Shown piece after piece: positions 8,730 to 16,922 of a stretch of DNA of 35,763 bases. Position 1 is the stretch's first letter. The number at the start of each line of letters is the position of its first letter. Source of the stretch: Gammaproteobacteria bacterium. Lineage in GTDB: Bacteria > Pseudomonadota > Gammaproteobacteria > Pseudomonadales > Azotimanducaceae. The DNA lies in assembly GCA_020832085.1 (NCBI GenBank), contig JAFIFJ010000088.1:1-35763 (forward strand), read 5' to 3'. A program made the position numbers and the translations under genes. Below the pieces are notes generated by a model, which saw only the letters and a program-made list of their open reading frames with translations, was not told where the DNA came from and did no database searches.

Positions 8730-8901
8730 AAAGCCGGAGCGAACTGCCGTGACATCCTCGAATGGGTGGGATCGCTGCTGCAGGGTGGGACAACCAAGGC
8801 GCTGGCCCCGGTAGCGCACCCGCATCGCCCGAAACCGTCGCCCGGAGGCTAGAATGTGAAAGCATGACTGCACGCGGGCGCATGCTGGATGAGGTAGGCC
8901 G

Positions 8902-9756
8902 ATGAACGAGTATCCCTGCAGCGCCCAGGACATTCTGCGTCTGCGTGCATTCGTCGACGCACACCCGCGGCTGGTCATCCTGACCGGCGCCGGATGCAGC
9001 ACCGAGTCCGGTATTCCTGACTACCGGGACGCTCTGGGTGCCTGGAAGCGGTCGCCGCCGGTGCAGTTCCAGGACTTCATGAGCAGCGAGCAGGCGCGCA
9101 GGCGCTATTGGTCGCGGAGCATGCTCGGATTTCCGTTGATGGATGCGGCGCGGCCCAATGCGGCGCACGGCTGGGTTGCCAGCTTGCAGCAGGCCGGGCG
9201 CGTGCAGCTGCTGGTCACCCAGAACGTGGACGGACTGCATCAGCGTGCGGGCAGCAGGCAGGTGGTGGATCTGCATGGGCGCATCCATCAGGTGCTTTGC
9301 ATGTCCTGCGGCATGCGTCTGGAGCGCCGCCTGCTGCAAGAGCGGCTGGAGTCCTTGAATCCGGAGGTGCAGCGTCTGAGCGCTACGATCGGGGCAGATG
9401 GAGACGCCGACCTCAACGATGTGGAGCTGGATGGGTTCCGGTTGCCGAGCTGCGACAGCTGCGGCGGGATCCTTAAACCGGACGTGGTGTTCTTCGGAGA
9501 GAACGTCCCACGGCCTCGCGTCGATCAGGTGTTCGCTGCCATCCGATCGGCAGATGCCCTGCTCGTGCTCGGGTCGTCGCTCAAACTCTACTCCGGGTTC
9601 CGCTTCTGCCGCGAAGCGGCACAGCGCGCATTGCCGGTTGCGGCGGTGAATCTCGGGGTCACCCGGGCGGATGACCTGCTCACCCTGAAGTTGGAGGCCC
9701 CTTGTGCCGCTGTCTGCGCGGCGCTGACGGACTCAGGCGATCACTGGGCGGCGTAG
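8902..9756 (+). CDS. Sirtuin-family NAD-dependent protein deacylase (class II-like)
   Basis: The 284-residue protein has every Sir2 hallmark: TGAGCSTESGIPDYR (28-42) for NAD binding, TQNVDGLHQRAG (106-117), the catalytic His125 in DLHG, and a zinc site CMSC (133-136) with CDSC (184-187). LVLGSSLKLYSGFRF and VAAVNLG complete the Rossmann fold. GIPDYRDALGAWKR resembles class II (SIRT4-like) bacterial sirtuins more than CobB. It would remove acyl or lipoyl groups from lysines in the cytosol, but the acyl preference cannot be read from sequence. The last 16 bases overlap the convergent cytochrome gene. The motif array lies upstream. Confidence 0.93.
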   Translation: MNEYPCSAQDILRLRAFVDAHPRLVILTGAGCSTESGIPDYRDALGAWKRSPPVQFQDFMSSEQARRRYWSRSMLGFPLMDAARPNAAHGWVASLQQAGRVQLLVTQNVDGLHQRAGSRQVVDLHGRIHQVLCMSCGMRLERRLLQERLESLNPEVQRLSATIGADGDADLNDVELDGFRLPSCDSCGGILKPDVVFFGENVPRPRVDQVFAAIRSADALLVLGSSLKLYSGFRFCREAAQRALPVAAVNLGVTRADDLLTLKLEAPCAAVCAALTDSGDHWAA

Positions 9757-10058
9757 TAGCGGGCGAGCAGATCGAGTTCGGCGTTGCTCAGCAGCTTGAC
9801 CTGCTCGTTCATGATGACGTTCACACGCTCTCCGGAGCGGTAGCGCTTGAGCTGATCGAACATGTAGCTGGCGTGCTGGCCATTGATGTTGGGAAAGGTG
9901 GGTGCTGTGCCGCGGCCATTGAGACCATGGCAGGCGACGCAGCCTGCTTCCTCGGCCAGGGCGGCGCCGCCGCTGATATCACTGCCGCGGGTGCAGCCCG
10001 TCAGGGCGAGCGCAGCGAGCAGCAGTCCAACGACCGTGAGTCGATAGCTTGGAGTCAT
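9741..10058 (-). CDS. Small c-type cytochrome lipoprotein
   Basis: The 105-residue product is an exported monohaem cytochrome c. A hydrophobic signal (residues 5-20) ends in a lipobox LTGC with Cys22, so the protein is probably lipid-anchored in the periplasm. The haem site is CVACH (40-44), and NVIMNEQVKLLS near residue 85 may supply the axial Met. The ATG at 10058 is chosen over a GTG at 10073 because GAGG lies 9 nt upstream and the signal peptide starts cleanly. It is the second gene of a pair with another cytochrome. The fold resembles half of a cytochrome c4. Its redox partner is unknown. Confidence 0.88.
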   Translation of the reverse strand: MTPSYRLTVVGLLLAALALTGCTRGSDISGGAALAEEAGCVACHGLNGRGTAPTFPNINGQHASYMFDQLKRYRSGERVNVIMNEQVKLLSNAELDLLARYYAAQ

Positions 10059-10069
10059 AGCCGGCGTCC

Positions 10070-10381
10070 TCACAGGCGCTGTCCGGAGAAATAGGCAGCC
10101 AGATCGCGCTTCATGTCTTCCGTCAGGGGGCGTGCGTGGCCGTTCATCTCGTTGAAGGGCTCGATTTCAGCCTGAAAGTACGCGAGACGCTCGATGATGT
10201 AGGCCGGTTTCTGGCCCGCCAGGCGCGGATAGCGGGGGTCGTTGGACCGACCGTCGACGCCATGGCAGGTCATACAGCGGTACTGCCAGGCGAGGTCCCG
10301 GCCGCGCTCACTATCGCCAGCAGAGGCCGCATAGGGGAGCAGGGCGAGGCCGGCTAGCACAAAAGCACGAAAACATGGCAT
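10070..10381 (-). CDS. Small periplasmic c-type cytochrome (c4/c5-like)
   Basis: The 103-residue protein has a signal peptide MPCFRAFVLAGLALLPYAASA and one haem motif CMTCH (36-40). HGVDGRSNDPRYPRLAGQKP and MNGHARPLTEDMKRDLAAYF, read as two stretches, are class I cytochrome features with a likely axial Met in the second. It precedes the lipoprotein cytochrome and its stop lies 11 bp upstream of that gene's ATG (or overlaps an alternative GTG). The two may act as a donor/acceptor pair in electron transfer to an oxidase. An in-frame ATG at 10417 adds 12 polar residues before the signal and is less likely. Confidence 0.87.
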   Translation of the reverse strand: MPCFRAFVLAGLALLPYAASAGDSERGRDLAWQYRCMTCHGVDGRSNDPRYPRLAGQKPAYIIERLAYFQAEIEPFNEMNGHARPLTEDMKRDLAAYFSGQRL

Positions 10382-10533
10382 GCGGTTGAGCTCTGTCGCT
10401 GTCTCGGAGGCCGCCATTTTAGGGGCGGGGCCACGAACTTCAAGCGGAATCGTCCGTATGGCTCCGCGCAGAACCGCTGCGCGGTCAGAAGCCTGGCCTA
10501 CTTGCGCCGACCAGCCGTTCCTGCAGTCATTCC

Positions 10534-10543
10534 TGGGTGTCCA
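10534..10543 (+). repeat. Single intergenic TGGGTGTCCA motif
   Basis: One exact copy (context TTCCTGGGTGTCCAGAGC) sits in the 196-bp gap between the YdjM-like gene and the cytochrome pair, both on the minus strand. Nothing else is recognisable in that gap. Confidence 0.85.
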
Positions 10544-10577
10544 GAGCTCACCTTGAAGTACGCGCTGGGGCGCGGCG

Positions 10578-11588
10578 TCACTCCCGTGCCAGAAGCTGGT
10601 CCAGAAAGCGCTGGCGCATCGCCGGGGTCAGATTGCGCTCCACGAACCACTCCGGTGCTGCTTCCGGGCGAGTCGGATCGAACTCGAGGCCCCACATGGG
10701 CAAGTCACCGGTCGGCACGGCGCTGAAGCGAATGTCGCCGAGCCGGCCCCTGCTTTCCCCTGTTCTGGACACCCAGACCAGGTAACCCTCGGACAAGCGG
10801 TTCAGACGCTCGATGTCGCGGCCGATCCGGCTGTCGGCAGAAACGCCGGGCAAATCCCGGTCCTGGTCAAAGACGGGTACTGATGCCCCAGGGAAGGTCA
10901 TCGACTTCGCCAGTACCCCCGGCCGAATCGCGTCGATGTGCCAGTGGCCCTGGTAGCGGTAGGTGGATCGCCATAGCAGCGTGTTGCCGAAGGAGGGGCG
11001 AAGGAGCAGACCCTGGGGCTCGTGGCCCCGCTCCGCAGCCAGGTGCTTGGCGAGGGCGCCGGCCTGCTGTTGCTGCCAGGCAGAGAATCCGAGGTAGGCG
11101 ACGGCGGCGGCCAGCATCCATGCCAGGGCGCTGCGCTTTCGGCGCCAGAGGGCGACGGCGACCGGGATGCCGATCCCGAGGGTGAAGATCGGATCGATGA
11201 CAGAGATCAGGTCCAGTGCGATGCGCTGATCGGAGAAGGGCCAGAACAGGTGCACGCCGTAGCTGGTGCAGACGTCGACGACCGAATGGGTGGCATAGCC
11301 GGCCAGGGTGGCCAGATACAGTGAGGACGCTCTGAGTCGACGGCCCAGCAGTGGCCACAGCAGTAATGCGGCCAAAGCGGCCCCGATGGGGATGAAGATG
11401 ATCGAATGGCTGAAGTGGCGGTGAAACTCGATCTGCAGGAGGGGGTCATGAGCGCTGCCAATGAAGTAGTCCAGGTCGACCAGCAGCGCGGCGGCGGCAC
11501 CTGCGAGGGCGCCGAGGCGCATGCGGTCGGGATCCTGGGTGGCCGCACCGGCTCCAGCGCCGATCAGGGCGTGGGTCATCAGGTCCAT
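10578..11588 (-). CDS. YdjM-like membrane-bound metal-dependent hydrolase (DUF457 type)
   Basis: The 336-residue protein has a polytopic N-terminal half with conserved His/Asp clusters inside the helices: THALIG (His6), DLDYF (Asp38, Asp40), HRHFSH (His56, His58, His61) and ATHSVVDVCTSYG (His101, Asp105). This pattern defines the YdjM family, inner-membrane proteins annotated as metal-dependent hydrolases whose substrate is unknown. The C-terminal half is soluble and probably periplasmic. E. coli ydjM is SOS-regulated, but no LexA box is visible here. One motif copy (10766-10775) lies in the coding region and encodes WVSRTG in a loop near residue 272. Confidence 0.8.
   Translation of the reverse strand: MDLMTHALIGAGAGAATQDPDRMRLGALAGAAAALLVDLDYFIGSAHDPLLQIEFHRHFSHSIIFIPIGAALAALLLWPLLGRRLRASSLYLATLAGYATHSVVDVCTSYGVHLFWPFSDQRIALDLISVIDPIFTLGIGIPVAVALWRRKRSALAWMLAAAVAYLGFSAWQQQQAGALAKHLAAERGHEPQGLLLRPSFGNTLLWRSTYRYQGHWHIDAIRPGVLAKSMTFPGASVPVFDQDRDLPGVSADSRIGRDIERLNRLSEGYLVWVSRTGESRGRLGDIRFSAVPTGDLPMWGLEFDPTRPEAAPEWFVERNLTPAMRQRFLDQLLARE
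10766..10775 (-). repeat. TGGGTGTCCA motif inside the YdjM-like gene
   Basis: An exact copy (sense strand GGTCTGGGTGTCCAGAAC) encodes part of LVWVSRTGE. It is read in a different frame from the copies in envC and trmL. Confidence 0.85.
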
Positions 11589-11609
11589 GAGCAGCTACCT
11601 CCTCGACTC

Positions 11610-11723
11610 TGGACACCCAGAGAGTTCTTCAATGGCGCCCTGGGAGAATCTGGAGAATCTGGACACCCAAGTTACCCTTTTCCCAGCGGGCCAAGATCTT
11701 GAGGTCCTGGCTCTGGACACCCA
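11610..11723 (-). repeat. Array of three TGGGTGTCCA motifs
   Basis: Three exact copies in minus orientation start at 11610, 11660 and 11714, spaced 50 and 54 bp. They fill the 206-bp gap between ribA (upstream) and the YdjM-like gene (downstream), both on the minus strand. The sequence between the copies is not repeated. No terminator or clear promoter is visible. Confidence 0.85.
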
Positions 11724-11794
11724 GATCGTCCGCGGCGGAACGGCTGCAATCGCGTCAGCAGCTCGCGCAAGTGAGCAGCTGACAAGTGGGGGCG

Positions 11795-12622
11795 TCAGGG
11801 CAACGGGGTGTCCAGATCTTCGGGATTGATGCCGTGGCCCCAGGAGCGCTTGGCGTTGAGGTAGCGCTTGTTCCACTCGTCCACCCCGGCGAGGTGTTTG
11901 ATGCGTGTTATGTGGGTCAGCCCATGCGACTCCAGATCACTGATTTTCTTTGGGTTGTTCGTCAGCAGGCGGAAGGGCCGCGTTCCGATCCGCCACTTGA
12001 TGATCGAGGCCGCGTCGGCGAAGTCGCGGGAGTCGGCAGGAAGCCCCAGGCTCTCATTGGCCTGGTAAGTGTCCTCGCCTGCGTCCTGAAGCAGGTACGT
12101 CGCTGCCTTGGCCCATAAGCCGATACCGCGCCCCTCGTGCCCCGCCATGTAGACGAGATAGCCGCCAGTGGGATCATCGTGAATCTGGCTCACGGCGGCC
12201 GCGAGCTGGGGGCCGCAGTCGCAGCGCCGGGATCCGAAGACATCGCCGGTCAGGCAATTGGAATGCACTCGCACCAGGGGGTTGGCATGTTGTTCAGGGT
12301 TGCCGATCACCAGCAGGCTGTTGACCGCCATGGATGATGTCAGCGAAGCGAAGAGATGCTGTCCGCCCTTCTCGCGCAACTCCGCGGCGAGGCCGTCGAC
12401 ACGTGCGAGTTCCGTTCGCCGGACGAAGGCGTACCACTGGACCGTCATGGGCGTGCCGGTCACGGCGATGGGCATCGGGATCGGTCCCAGGATCTCCAGC
12501 GCCGGCTCCGGCGGTACGTCGGCGGATCTCACGTCCATCAGCGCGCCGTCGGCGTTGATGCGCCGGAGTTTTTCCTGCTCGATCAGGCGGGTCCGAATGG
12601 TGGGGTCGATGTAGGTAAACAT
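11795..12622 (-). CDS. ribA: GTP cyclohydrolase II
   Basis: RibA opens the guanine ring of GTP with loss of formate and pyrophosphate, the first step of riboflavin synthesis. The 275-residue enzyme is monofunctional. It has the zinc site C123-X10-C134-X-C136 within SNCLTGDVFGSRRCDCG, GHEGRGIGLWAK for substrate binding, and LLTNNPKKISDL. It carries about 75 residues before the core domain, more than E. coli RibA (196 residues), a variant seen in some proteobacteria. The last codons (DLDTPLP) are written by a near copy of the dispersed motif (11805-11814). No FMN riboswitch is recognised upstream. Confidence 0.92.
   Translation of the reverse strand: MFTYIDPTIRTRLIEQEKLRRINADGALMDVRSADVPPEPALEILGPIPMPIAVTGTPMTVQWYAFVRRTELARVDGLAAELREKGGQHLFASLTSSMAVNSLLVIGNPEQHANPLVRVHSNCLTGDVFGSRRCDCGPQLAAAVSQIHDDPTGGYLVYMAGHEGRGIGLWAKAATYLLQDAGEDTYQANESLGLPADSRDFADAASIIKWRIGTRPFRLLTNNPKKISDLESHGLTHITRIKHLAGVDEWNKRYLNAKRSWGHGINPEDLDTPLP
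11805..11814 (+). repeat. Near copy of the motif at the 3' end of ribA
   Basis: GGGGTGTCCA differs from the core by one base. On the sense strand it encodes the LDTP of the RibA C-terminal tail, eight to four codons before the stop. Confidence 0.6.
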
Positions 12623-12711
12623 CAGCTGATTACTCTCGCATGCATCTGTCAGGCCGTGGGCCGCTTCGGTCGCGAAGGATACTCGTCAGCGGCTCACAGT
12701 CCACGCCGCCG

Positions 12712-14274
12712 TTACCCGACGTTGCGCTCCTGGCCTTCCCAATACGGCTTGCGCAGCTCCGTCTTGAGGATCTTTCCTGCACCGGAAAGCGGTAGCGGCT
12801 CCTCCCGGAAGGTGACGCTCCGCGGGCACTTGTAGCCGGCAATGGCGGACTTGCAGTGCGCGATGAGTTCGCTTTCATCTGCATAAGCACCCTGTTTGAG
12901 GACGACGATGGCGTGGACCCGCTCGCCCCACTTGTCGTCGGGAACGCCGATCACCGCGCACTGCCCGACTGCCGGGTGCTGGAACAGGACGTTTTCGACC
13001 TCGGCAGAGTACACGTTCTCACCGCCGGAGATGATCATGTCCTTGACGCGATCGACGATGTACAGGAAGCCGTCCTCGTCCATACGGCCGCCATCTCCAG
13101 TGTGCAGCCAGCCTTGTTTCAGTGTGGCTTCGGTCTGTTCGTCGAGATTGCGATATCCGAGCATCACGTTGGGGCCGCGTGCGCATACTTCCCCAACTTC
13201 GCCAGCGGCGACGGGTTCGTCATTGCCGTCGAGAATGGCCAGCTCGACGCCAGGGACCGCCTGACCGGCCGACTTGAGCTTGCCGTGATAGGGCGATTGG
13301 GTGTCCACAGTGTGATACTCGGGCCGGAGCATCGTCAGGATCGGTGCCGCCTCGGTCTGACCGTAGGCTTGGCAGAGGCGGGTGTGTGGCATCACCTCGA
13401 GTGCGCGCCTGATGACGGCCTCGGGCATCGGTGATGCGCCGTACATGACCGTTTCGAGGGAGCTGAGGTCGTGGTTCGGCAGGTCGGGATGATGCACGAC
13501 CATATTGATCATGGTCGGCACCATGAGCATCTTCTGGATGCGTTGTCGGGCAATGCTCTGCATGACCTGTACCGGTTCGAAGCCCGGCAGAAAGTAGTTC
13601 GATCCGGCGACAATGGCCGCGCCGACACACATGCACCAGTCGGCGATGTGGAACATCGGTGCGGTATGGAGAATCCGATCGCCCGGTTGCATCTGGAGAA
13701 CCGGGGCGGCTTGAAGAGCGTTCACGACCAGATTCGATTGGGAGAGCATCACGCCTTTGGACCGGCCAGTGGTTCCGCCGGTGTAGAACAGACCTGCAAG
13801 ATCATCATTGCAGCGGCCAGCGTCGGCGACGGCCGTGGTCTCTGCGAGGCCATCCCAGGGCTTGGCGTCAACTCCAGCGTCATGCCCCAGATAGACGATG
13901 TGCTCCAGGGTCGGCACCTGTGAACGCAGCTGGGGAACCATGGGCAGGAAGGCGTCGTCGACACAGAGCACGCGCGTTCCACTGTCTGTCAGCCAATGGA
14001 CGACTTCGGGTGCAGCCAATCGCGTGTTCACCGGCACGAAGACGCCCCCGGCCCAGGCCACGGCGAAGTAGAACTCGTAGTAGCGATCCGAATTGAGCGC
14101 GAGAATGGCCGCACGCTCGCCCTTGCTGACACCGATTTCCTGCAGGCCGCCCGCGAGATGGGCGATGCGGTCGGGGAAGTCACGCCAGAGCGTCTCGCGG
14201 TCGCCGTCCGAAGTGGCGATGACGTTGGGGTTGATCTGGGCAGCTCGACGGATCAGTGCGGTCAACGAGAACAA
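12712..14274 (-). CDS. Acyl-CoA synthetase (AMP-forming, ANL superfamily)
   Basis: The 520-residue enzyme activates a carboxylic acid through an acyl-AMP to its CoA thioester. Visible motifs are FYTGGTTGRSKGVML (about 163-177, P-loop-like), YGQTEAAP, GWLHTGDGGRMDEDGFLYIV (A5/A7 region), DRVKDMIISGGENVYSAEVE (A8 hinge) and the catalytic Lys in LPLSGAGKILKTELR. The start is assigned to a TTG at 14274, with GGAGGA six bases upstream; the ATG at 14373 would add 33 residues with no family match. It belongs to the medium/long-chain or aromatic acid group, substrate unknown. It is divergent from the APH-fold kinase gene, a suggestive pairing. A motif copy encodes VDTQSP near residue 324. Confidence 0.9.
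   Translation of the reverse strand: MFSLTALIRRAAQINPNVIATSDGDRETLWRDFPDRIAHLAGGLQEIGVSKGERAAILALNSDRYYEFYFAVAWAGGVFVPVNTRLAAPEVVHWLTDSGTRVLCVDDAFLPMVPQLRSQVPTLEHIVYLGHDAGVDAKPWDGLAETTAVADAGRCNDDLAGLFYTGGTTGRSKGVMLSQSNLVVNALQAAPVLQMQPGDRILHTAPMFHIADWCMCVGAAIVAGSNYFLPGFEPVQVMQSIARQRIQKMLMVPTMINMVVHHPDLPNHDLSSLETVMYGASPMPEAVIRRALEVMPHTRLCQAYGQTEAAPILTMLRPEYHTVDTQSPYHGKLKSAGQAVPGVELAILDGNDEPVAAGEVGEVCARGPNVMLGYRNLDEQTEATLKQGWLHTGDGGRMDEDGFLYIVDRVKDMIISGGENVYSAEVENVLFQHPAVGQCAVIGVPDDKWGERVHAIVVLKQGAYADESELIAHCKSAIAGYKCPRSVTFREEPLPLSGAGKILKTELRKPYWEGQERNVG
13298..13307 (+). repeat. TGGGTGTCCA motif inside the acyl-CoA synthetase gene
   Basis: An exact core copy followed by CAG rather than GAG. 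Its sense-strand reading encodes VDTQ, in a loop between the A5-type motif and the substrate-pocket region. Confidence 0.7.
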
Positions 14275-14423
14275 GGTCGTTCCTCCCTGGTGTGTTGTGT
14301 GGCCGAAAGCGTCCCTGACGGTAGCAGCGGCGCGAAGTGGGTCTGTACACGGAGTCGGAGGCGTTGTCGACATCCCGTCGCCGAGTGGCGGCAGGTATCC
14401 TTCCGCTCCGGGAGGATCTATTG

Positions 14424-15497
14424 ATGAGTGAACATTGCGCTAATCCGGGAATCTGCGCCGCGCCGGGGGATGTGACCCTGCAGTGGCTGCAGGCCGTCCT
14501 GAACCATGCCGGGGTTGACGCGACGTTGCGTGACTTCACGGCTGATCGTGTTGGCACGGGCCAGGTCGGACAGAACATCAGGTTCACACTCCGCTATGCC
14601 AGAGGTGTCGGGCCGGGGACCATCGTTGGCAAGTTCGCATCCGATGATCCGGAGAGCCGGCAGACTGGCGTCGCGCTATCCAATTACCTGCGTGAAGTCC
14701 GCTTTTACCAGGAGCTTGAACCTACCCTGGACATCCAGACGCCTGCAGTTCTCTTTACGGACATCAATCCGGACAGCCATGAGTTCGTCCTCATGATGCA
14801 GGATCTGGCGCCGGCGGTGCAGGGCGATCAGCTGGCAGGTTGTGAGGAGGCCGAGGCTCGGATCGCCCTGTTGGAGTTGGCCAAGCTTCACGGGCCACGC
14901 TGGGATGATCCGACGCTTTTTGATTACGACTGGTTGGGTGTCCAGAGCGACGAAAGCAGGGTCATGGTGCAGGGGCTTTGGGATACGGTGTTCCCTGGAT
15001 TCATGGCGCGCTATCGCGACCGCCTTGCGGCAGACCACGTCACGCTGGTCGTGGGGTTGAACGATCGGCTTGCGCGGTACCTGGACTCTCGTCCTGGGCC
15101 GCGAACGGTAACCCACGGCGACTATCGGCTGGACAACATGATGTTCGGAGGGCCCTACCCCCTCGCAGTCGTGGATTGGCAGTCGCCTGGGATCGGGCTG
15201 GGCACTGCGGATGCGGCTTACTTCATGGGTACGGCGCTGGACCCAGAGAAGCGGCGTGACTGCGAGCGCAACCTGCTCGGTGCCTATCATGCAGAGCTCG
15301 AGCGCTACGGAATTTCGAACTATTCGTTCGAATCCTGCTGGTCGGATTACTGCCGCGCGAGTTTCGCCGGCCTGGTCATGGCCGTGATCGCGTCGATGAT
15401 CGTCGGCCAGACTCCCCGAGGTGATGAAATGTTCATGGCCATGGCCCGCCGGAGTGCGGCGATGGCGATCGATCTCGACGCCATGGATCGACTTTGA
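14424..15497 (+). CDS. APH-fold phosphotransferase, putative (hydroxyacyl-CoA?) kinase
   Basis: The 357-residue protein has the aminoglycoside-phosphotransferase/choline-kinase fold: a glycine-rich stretch TGQVGQNIRF (45-54), IVGKFASD with Lys70 for ATP, the Brenner motif HGDYRLDN (231-238) and the metal Asp251 in VVDWQSPGIG. GGAGGA lies 8 bases upstream of the ATG at 14424. Members next to acyl-CoA synthetases include the LvaA-type 4-hydroxyacyl-CoA kinases and the kinase domain of ACAD10/11, so a role in hydroxy-acid catabolism is inferred, not antibiotic resistance. A motif copy encodes LGVQS at residues 171-175. Confidence 0.82.
   Translation: MSEHCANPGICAAPGDVTLQWLQAVLNHAGVDATLRDFTADRVGTGQVGQNIRFTLRYARGVGPGTIVGKFASDDPESRQTGVALSNYLREVRFYQELEPTLDIQTPAVLFTDINPDSHEFVLMMQDLAPAVQGDQLAGCEEAEARIALLELAKLHGPRWDDPTLFDYDWLGVQSDESRVMVQGLWDTVFPGFMARYRDRLAADHVTLVVGLNDRLARYLDSRPGPRTVTHGDYRLDNMMFGGPYPLAVVDWQSPGIGLGTADAAYFMGTALDPEKRRDCERNLLGAYHAELERYGISNYSFESCWSDYCRASFAGLVMAVIASMIVGQTPRGDEMFMAMARRSAAMAIDLDAMDRL
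14935..14944 (+). repeat. TGGGTGTCCA motif inside the APH-fold kinase gene
   Basis: An exact copy in the context GGTTGGGTGTCCAGAGCG encodes WLGVQS. The core is read in a third frame relative to the copies in envC and the YdjM-like gene. Confidence 0.75.
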
Positions 15498-15526
15498 CTG
15501 TCTGCGCCTGCTGAACCGGCTTCTGG

Positions 15527-16528
15527 TCAGGTGCCTGCGTCTTCGCCGGGTGGGTCGTGGGATGAGCGGGATCCGGAGTCCAGGTGGCTGCCGCGCAACC
15601 ATCGTCGACCGATCCTGCTGGCGGCGCGTTCGAGCGTGCCAGGCAGGCCGACGAAGGCCGCGAAGCGCGACTCGAGGCCGCCCGCGGCGAGCAGCCACCA
15701 AGGGTCATGGGTTGCCCCGGCGCCATTCGAGTCCAGGGATGATGGCTTCAGGCGGCCGCGTTTGCCCGGGCGTTGCTCGAGTCCGGTCCAAGTCACCAGC
15801 CGGACGTAGGACTGCAGAGTGATTGCGGGCAGGATCGAACTGGCGATACCGGCCAGGGGCTGAAGCTGGCTTGCGGCGAGCTCGGGCTGGCTTCGAAGTT
15901 GGGCCAGGCGCCAGGTTATGGAAGTGAACTCACACTCATCCAGATGTTCGGCGATGCCGGCGCGGACCGGATTGAGGTCCACATAGGCCATGGCAGCGAG
16001 GGCAGCGCGATCGTCAAGCAGGTTCTGGGACTTGAAGCGCCCATCCCAGAACCGCCCTTTGCAACCATCCTCCGCGTTTGCACGCCTTGCCACGCCCTCG
16101 TTCACGAATCGCATGAACCAGCTCAAGGAACCGAGTCGACCCCGGATATCGAGTAGCCGCTCGGGATTCGCGAGCAGCGCAGTCTCGCGCTGGGCCCGGG
16201 TCTTGGCAGGCACCGGTCGCCCCGGATACTGGTTGATGCGGCACCAGCGGCGCGCGACTTCTTCGTCGCTCCACTCCCGGGGCTTTAATGGGTCAAGCAG
16301 CAAGGCGATGTGGCAGTGGTTGGCCATGGCTGCCCAGGCGTAGATGCCCACGGCAAAACTCTCCGCCAAGTCCAGAATGCGGCGCTCGACCCAGGCGCGA
16401 CGTGACTCGCCGTCTCGGCCGCACGGAGGGGACTTGTCGCACAGGAAGGCCTGCCGCACGCATCGCGTGACGCAGTGGTAGAGTCCCGGGCGATCATCGA
16501 ACACTGTTTGGCGGCGTGGATGTGTCAT
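15527..16528 (-). mobile_element. REP-associated tyrosine transposase (RAYT, TnpA_REP / IS200-like)
   Basis: The 333-residue protein belongs to the Y1 HUH transposases that act on REP palindromes as single-stranded DNA nickases. LYHCVTRCVRQAFLC (16-30) opens the domain, and HCH at 71-73 (in MANHCHIALLLDP) is the HUH pair. WFMRFVNEGVARRAN, GCKGRFWDGRFKSQ and MAYVDLNPVRAGIAE follow, a block typical of a solitary chromosomal subgroup. About 120 C-terminal residues are poorly conserved. The ATG at 16528 starts at the family boundary. No inverted repeats or target duplication flank it, so it looks like a domesticated single copy rather than an active IS. It is convergent with the kinase gene. Confidence 0.85.
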
Positions 16529-16790
16529 GCCGCCAGATTGGCTCGGTCCGGCCGGCCAGGGGAGGCGACATTGCGCTTGCGTACTGTGCGCCATGGCGGG
16601 AAAGGCTGTAGGCGTTCTGCCCGACAGCAAAGGTGCTGGGCGCGCCGGTCTGGAAGAGCGACTGAAGGGGCGGCAGGGATTTCCAATCGGACAGGAGGCG
16701 ATGGGTGCTCGCCGCAGGTACTTCGTCAGAGTCTCGTTGTGCCGGCGGAAGCCGATGTGGGGAGGCTGGTGCTCGAGGGGAAGTGCGTAA
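16529..16790. other. Gene-free gap upstream of the RAYT gene
   Basis: This 262-bp stretch between the RAYT start and tRNA-Phe has no supportable ORF and no copy of the dispersed motif. It has an imperfect inverted repeat GCTGT/ACAGC around 16606-16630 with an internal GTAG, which could be a degenerate REP, but this is weak. Confidence 0.4.
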
Positions 16791-16866
16791 TGGTGGCCAG
16801 GGACGGAATCGAACCGCCGACACGGGGATTTTCAATCCCCTGCTCTACCAACTGAGCTACCTGGCC
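16791..16866 (-). tRNA. tRNA-Phe (anticodon GAA)
   Basis: The minus strand folds as a 76-nt tRNA. The acceptor GGCCAGG pairs with CCTGGCC, followed by discriminator A and an encoded CCA. The D arm is GCTCAGTTGGTAGAGC, the anticodon stem and loop GGGGATTGAAAATCCCC with anticodon GAA, and the T arm GGCGGTTCGATTCCGTC. It lies 56 bp downstream of yggX on the same strand and could be read through from mutY-yggX. Confidence 0.97.
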
Positions 16867-16922
16867 CGTCCGCGAGGCGCGTATTTAACCGGTCGCGCCG
16901 AGAGCGGTCAAGCGGCGTTTCT

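Noticed and set aside
8110..9339. Minus-strand open frame of 409 codons across the motif array
   Set aside because: It runs through the antisense of the sirtuin gene, the repeat array and a shadow of slyD; no single family and repeat-derived residues.
14337..14423. Extended N terminus of the APH-fold kinase from an ATG-less upstream frame
   Set aside because: GGAGGA is correctly placed only for the ATG at 14424, and the upstream residues have no family match.
16494..16835. Minus-strand open frame of 113 codons near tRNA-Phe
   Set aside because: Its start lies within the tRNA gene and the product resembles the usual spurious peptides read across tRNAs.
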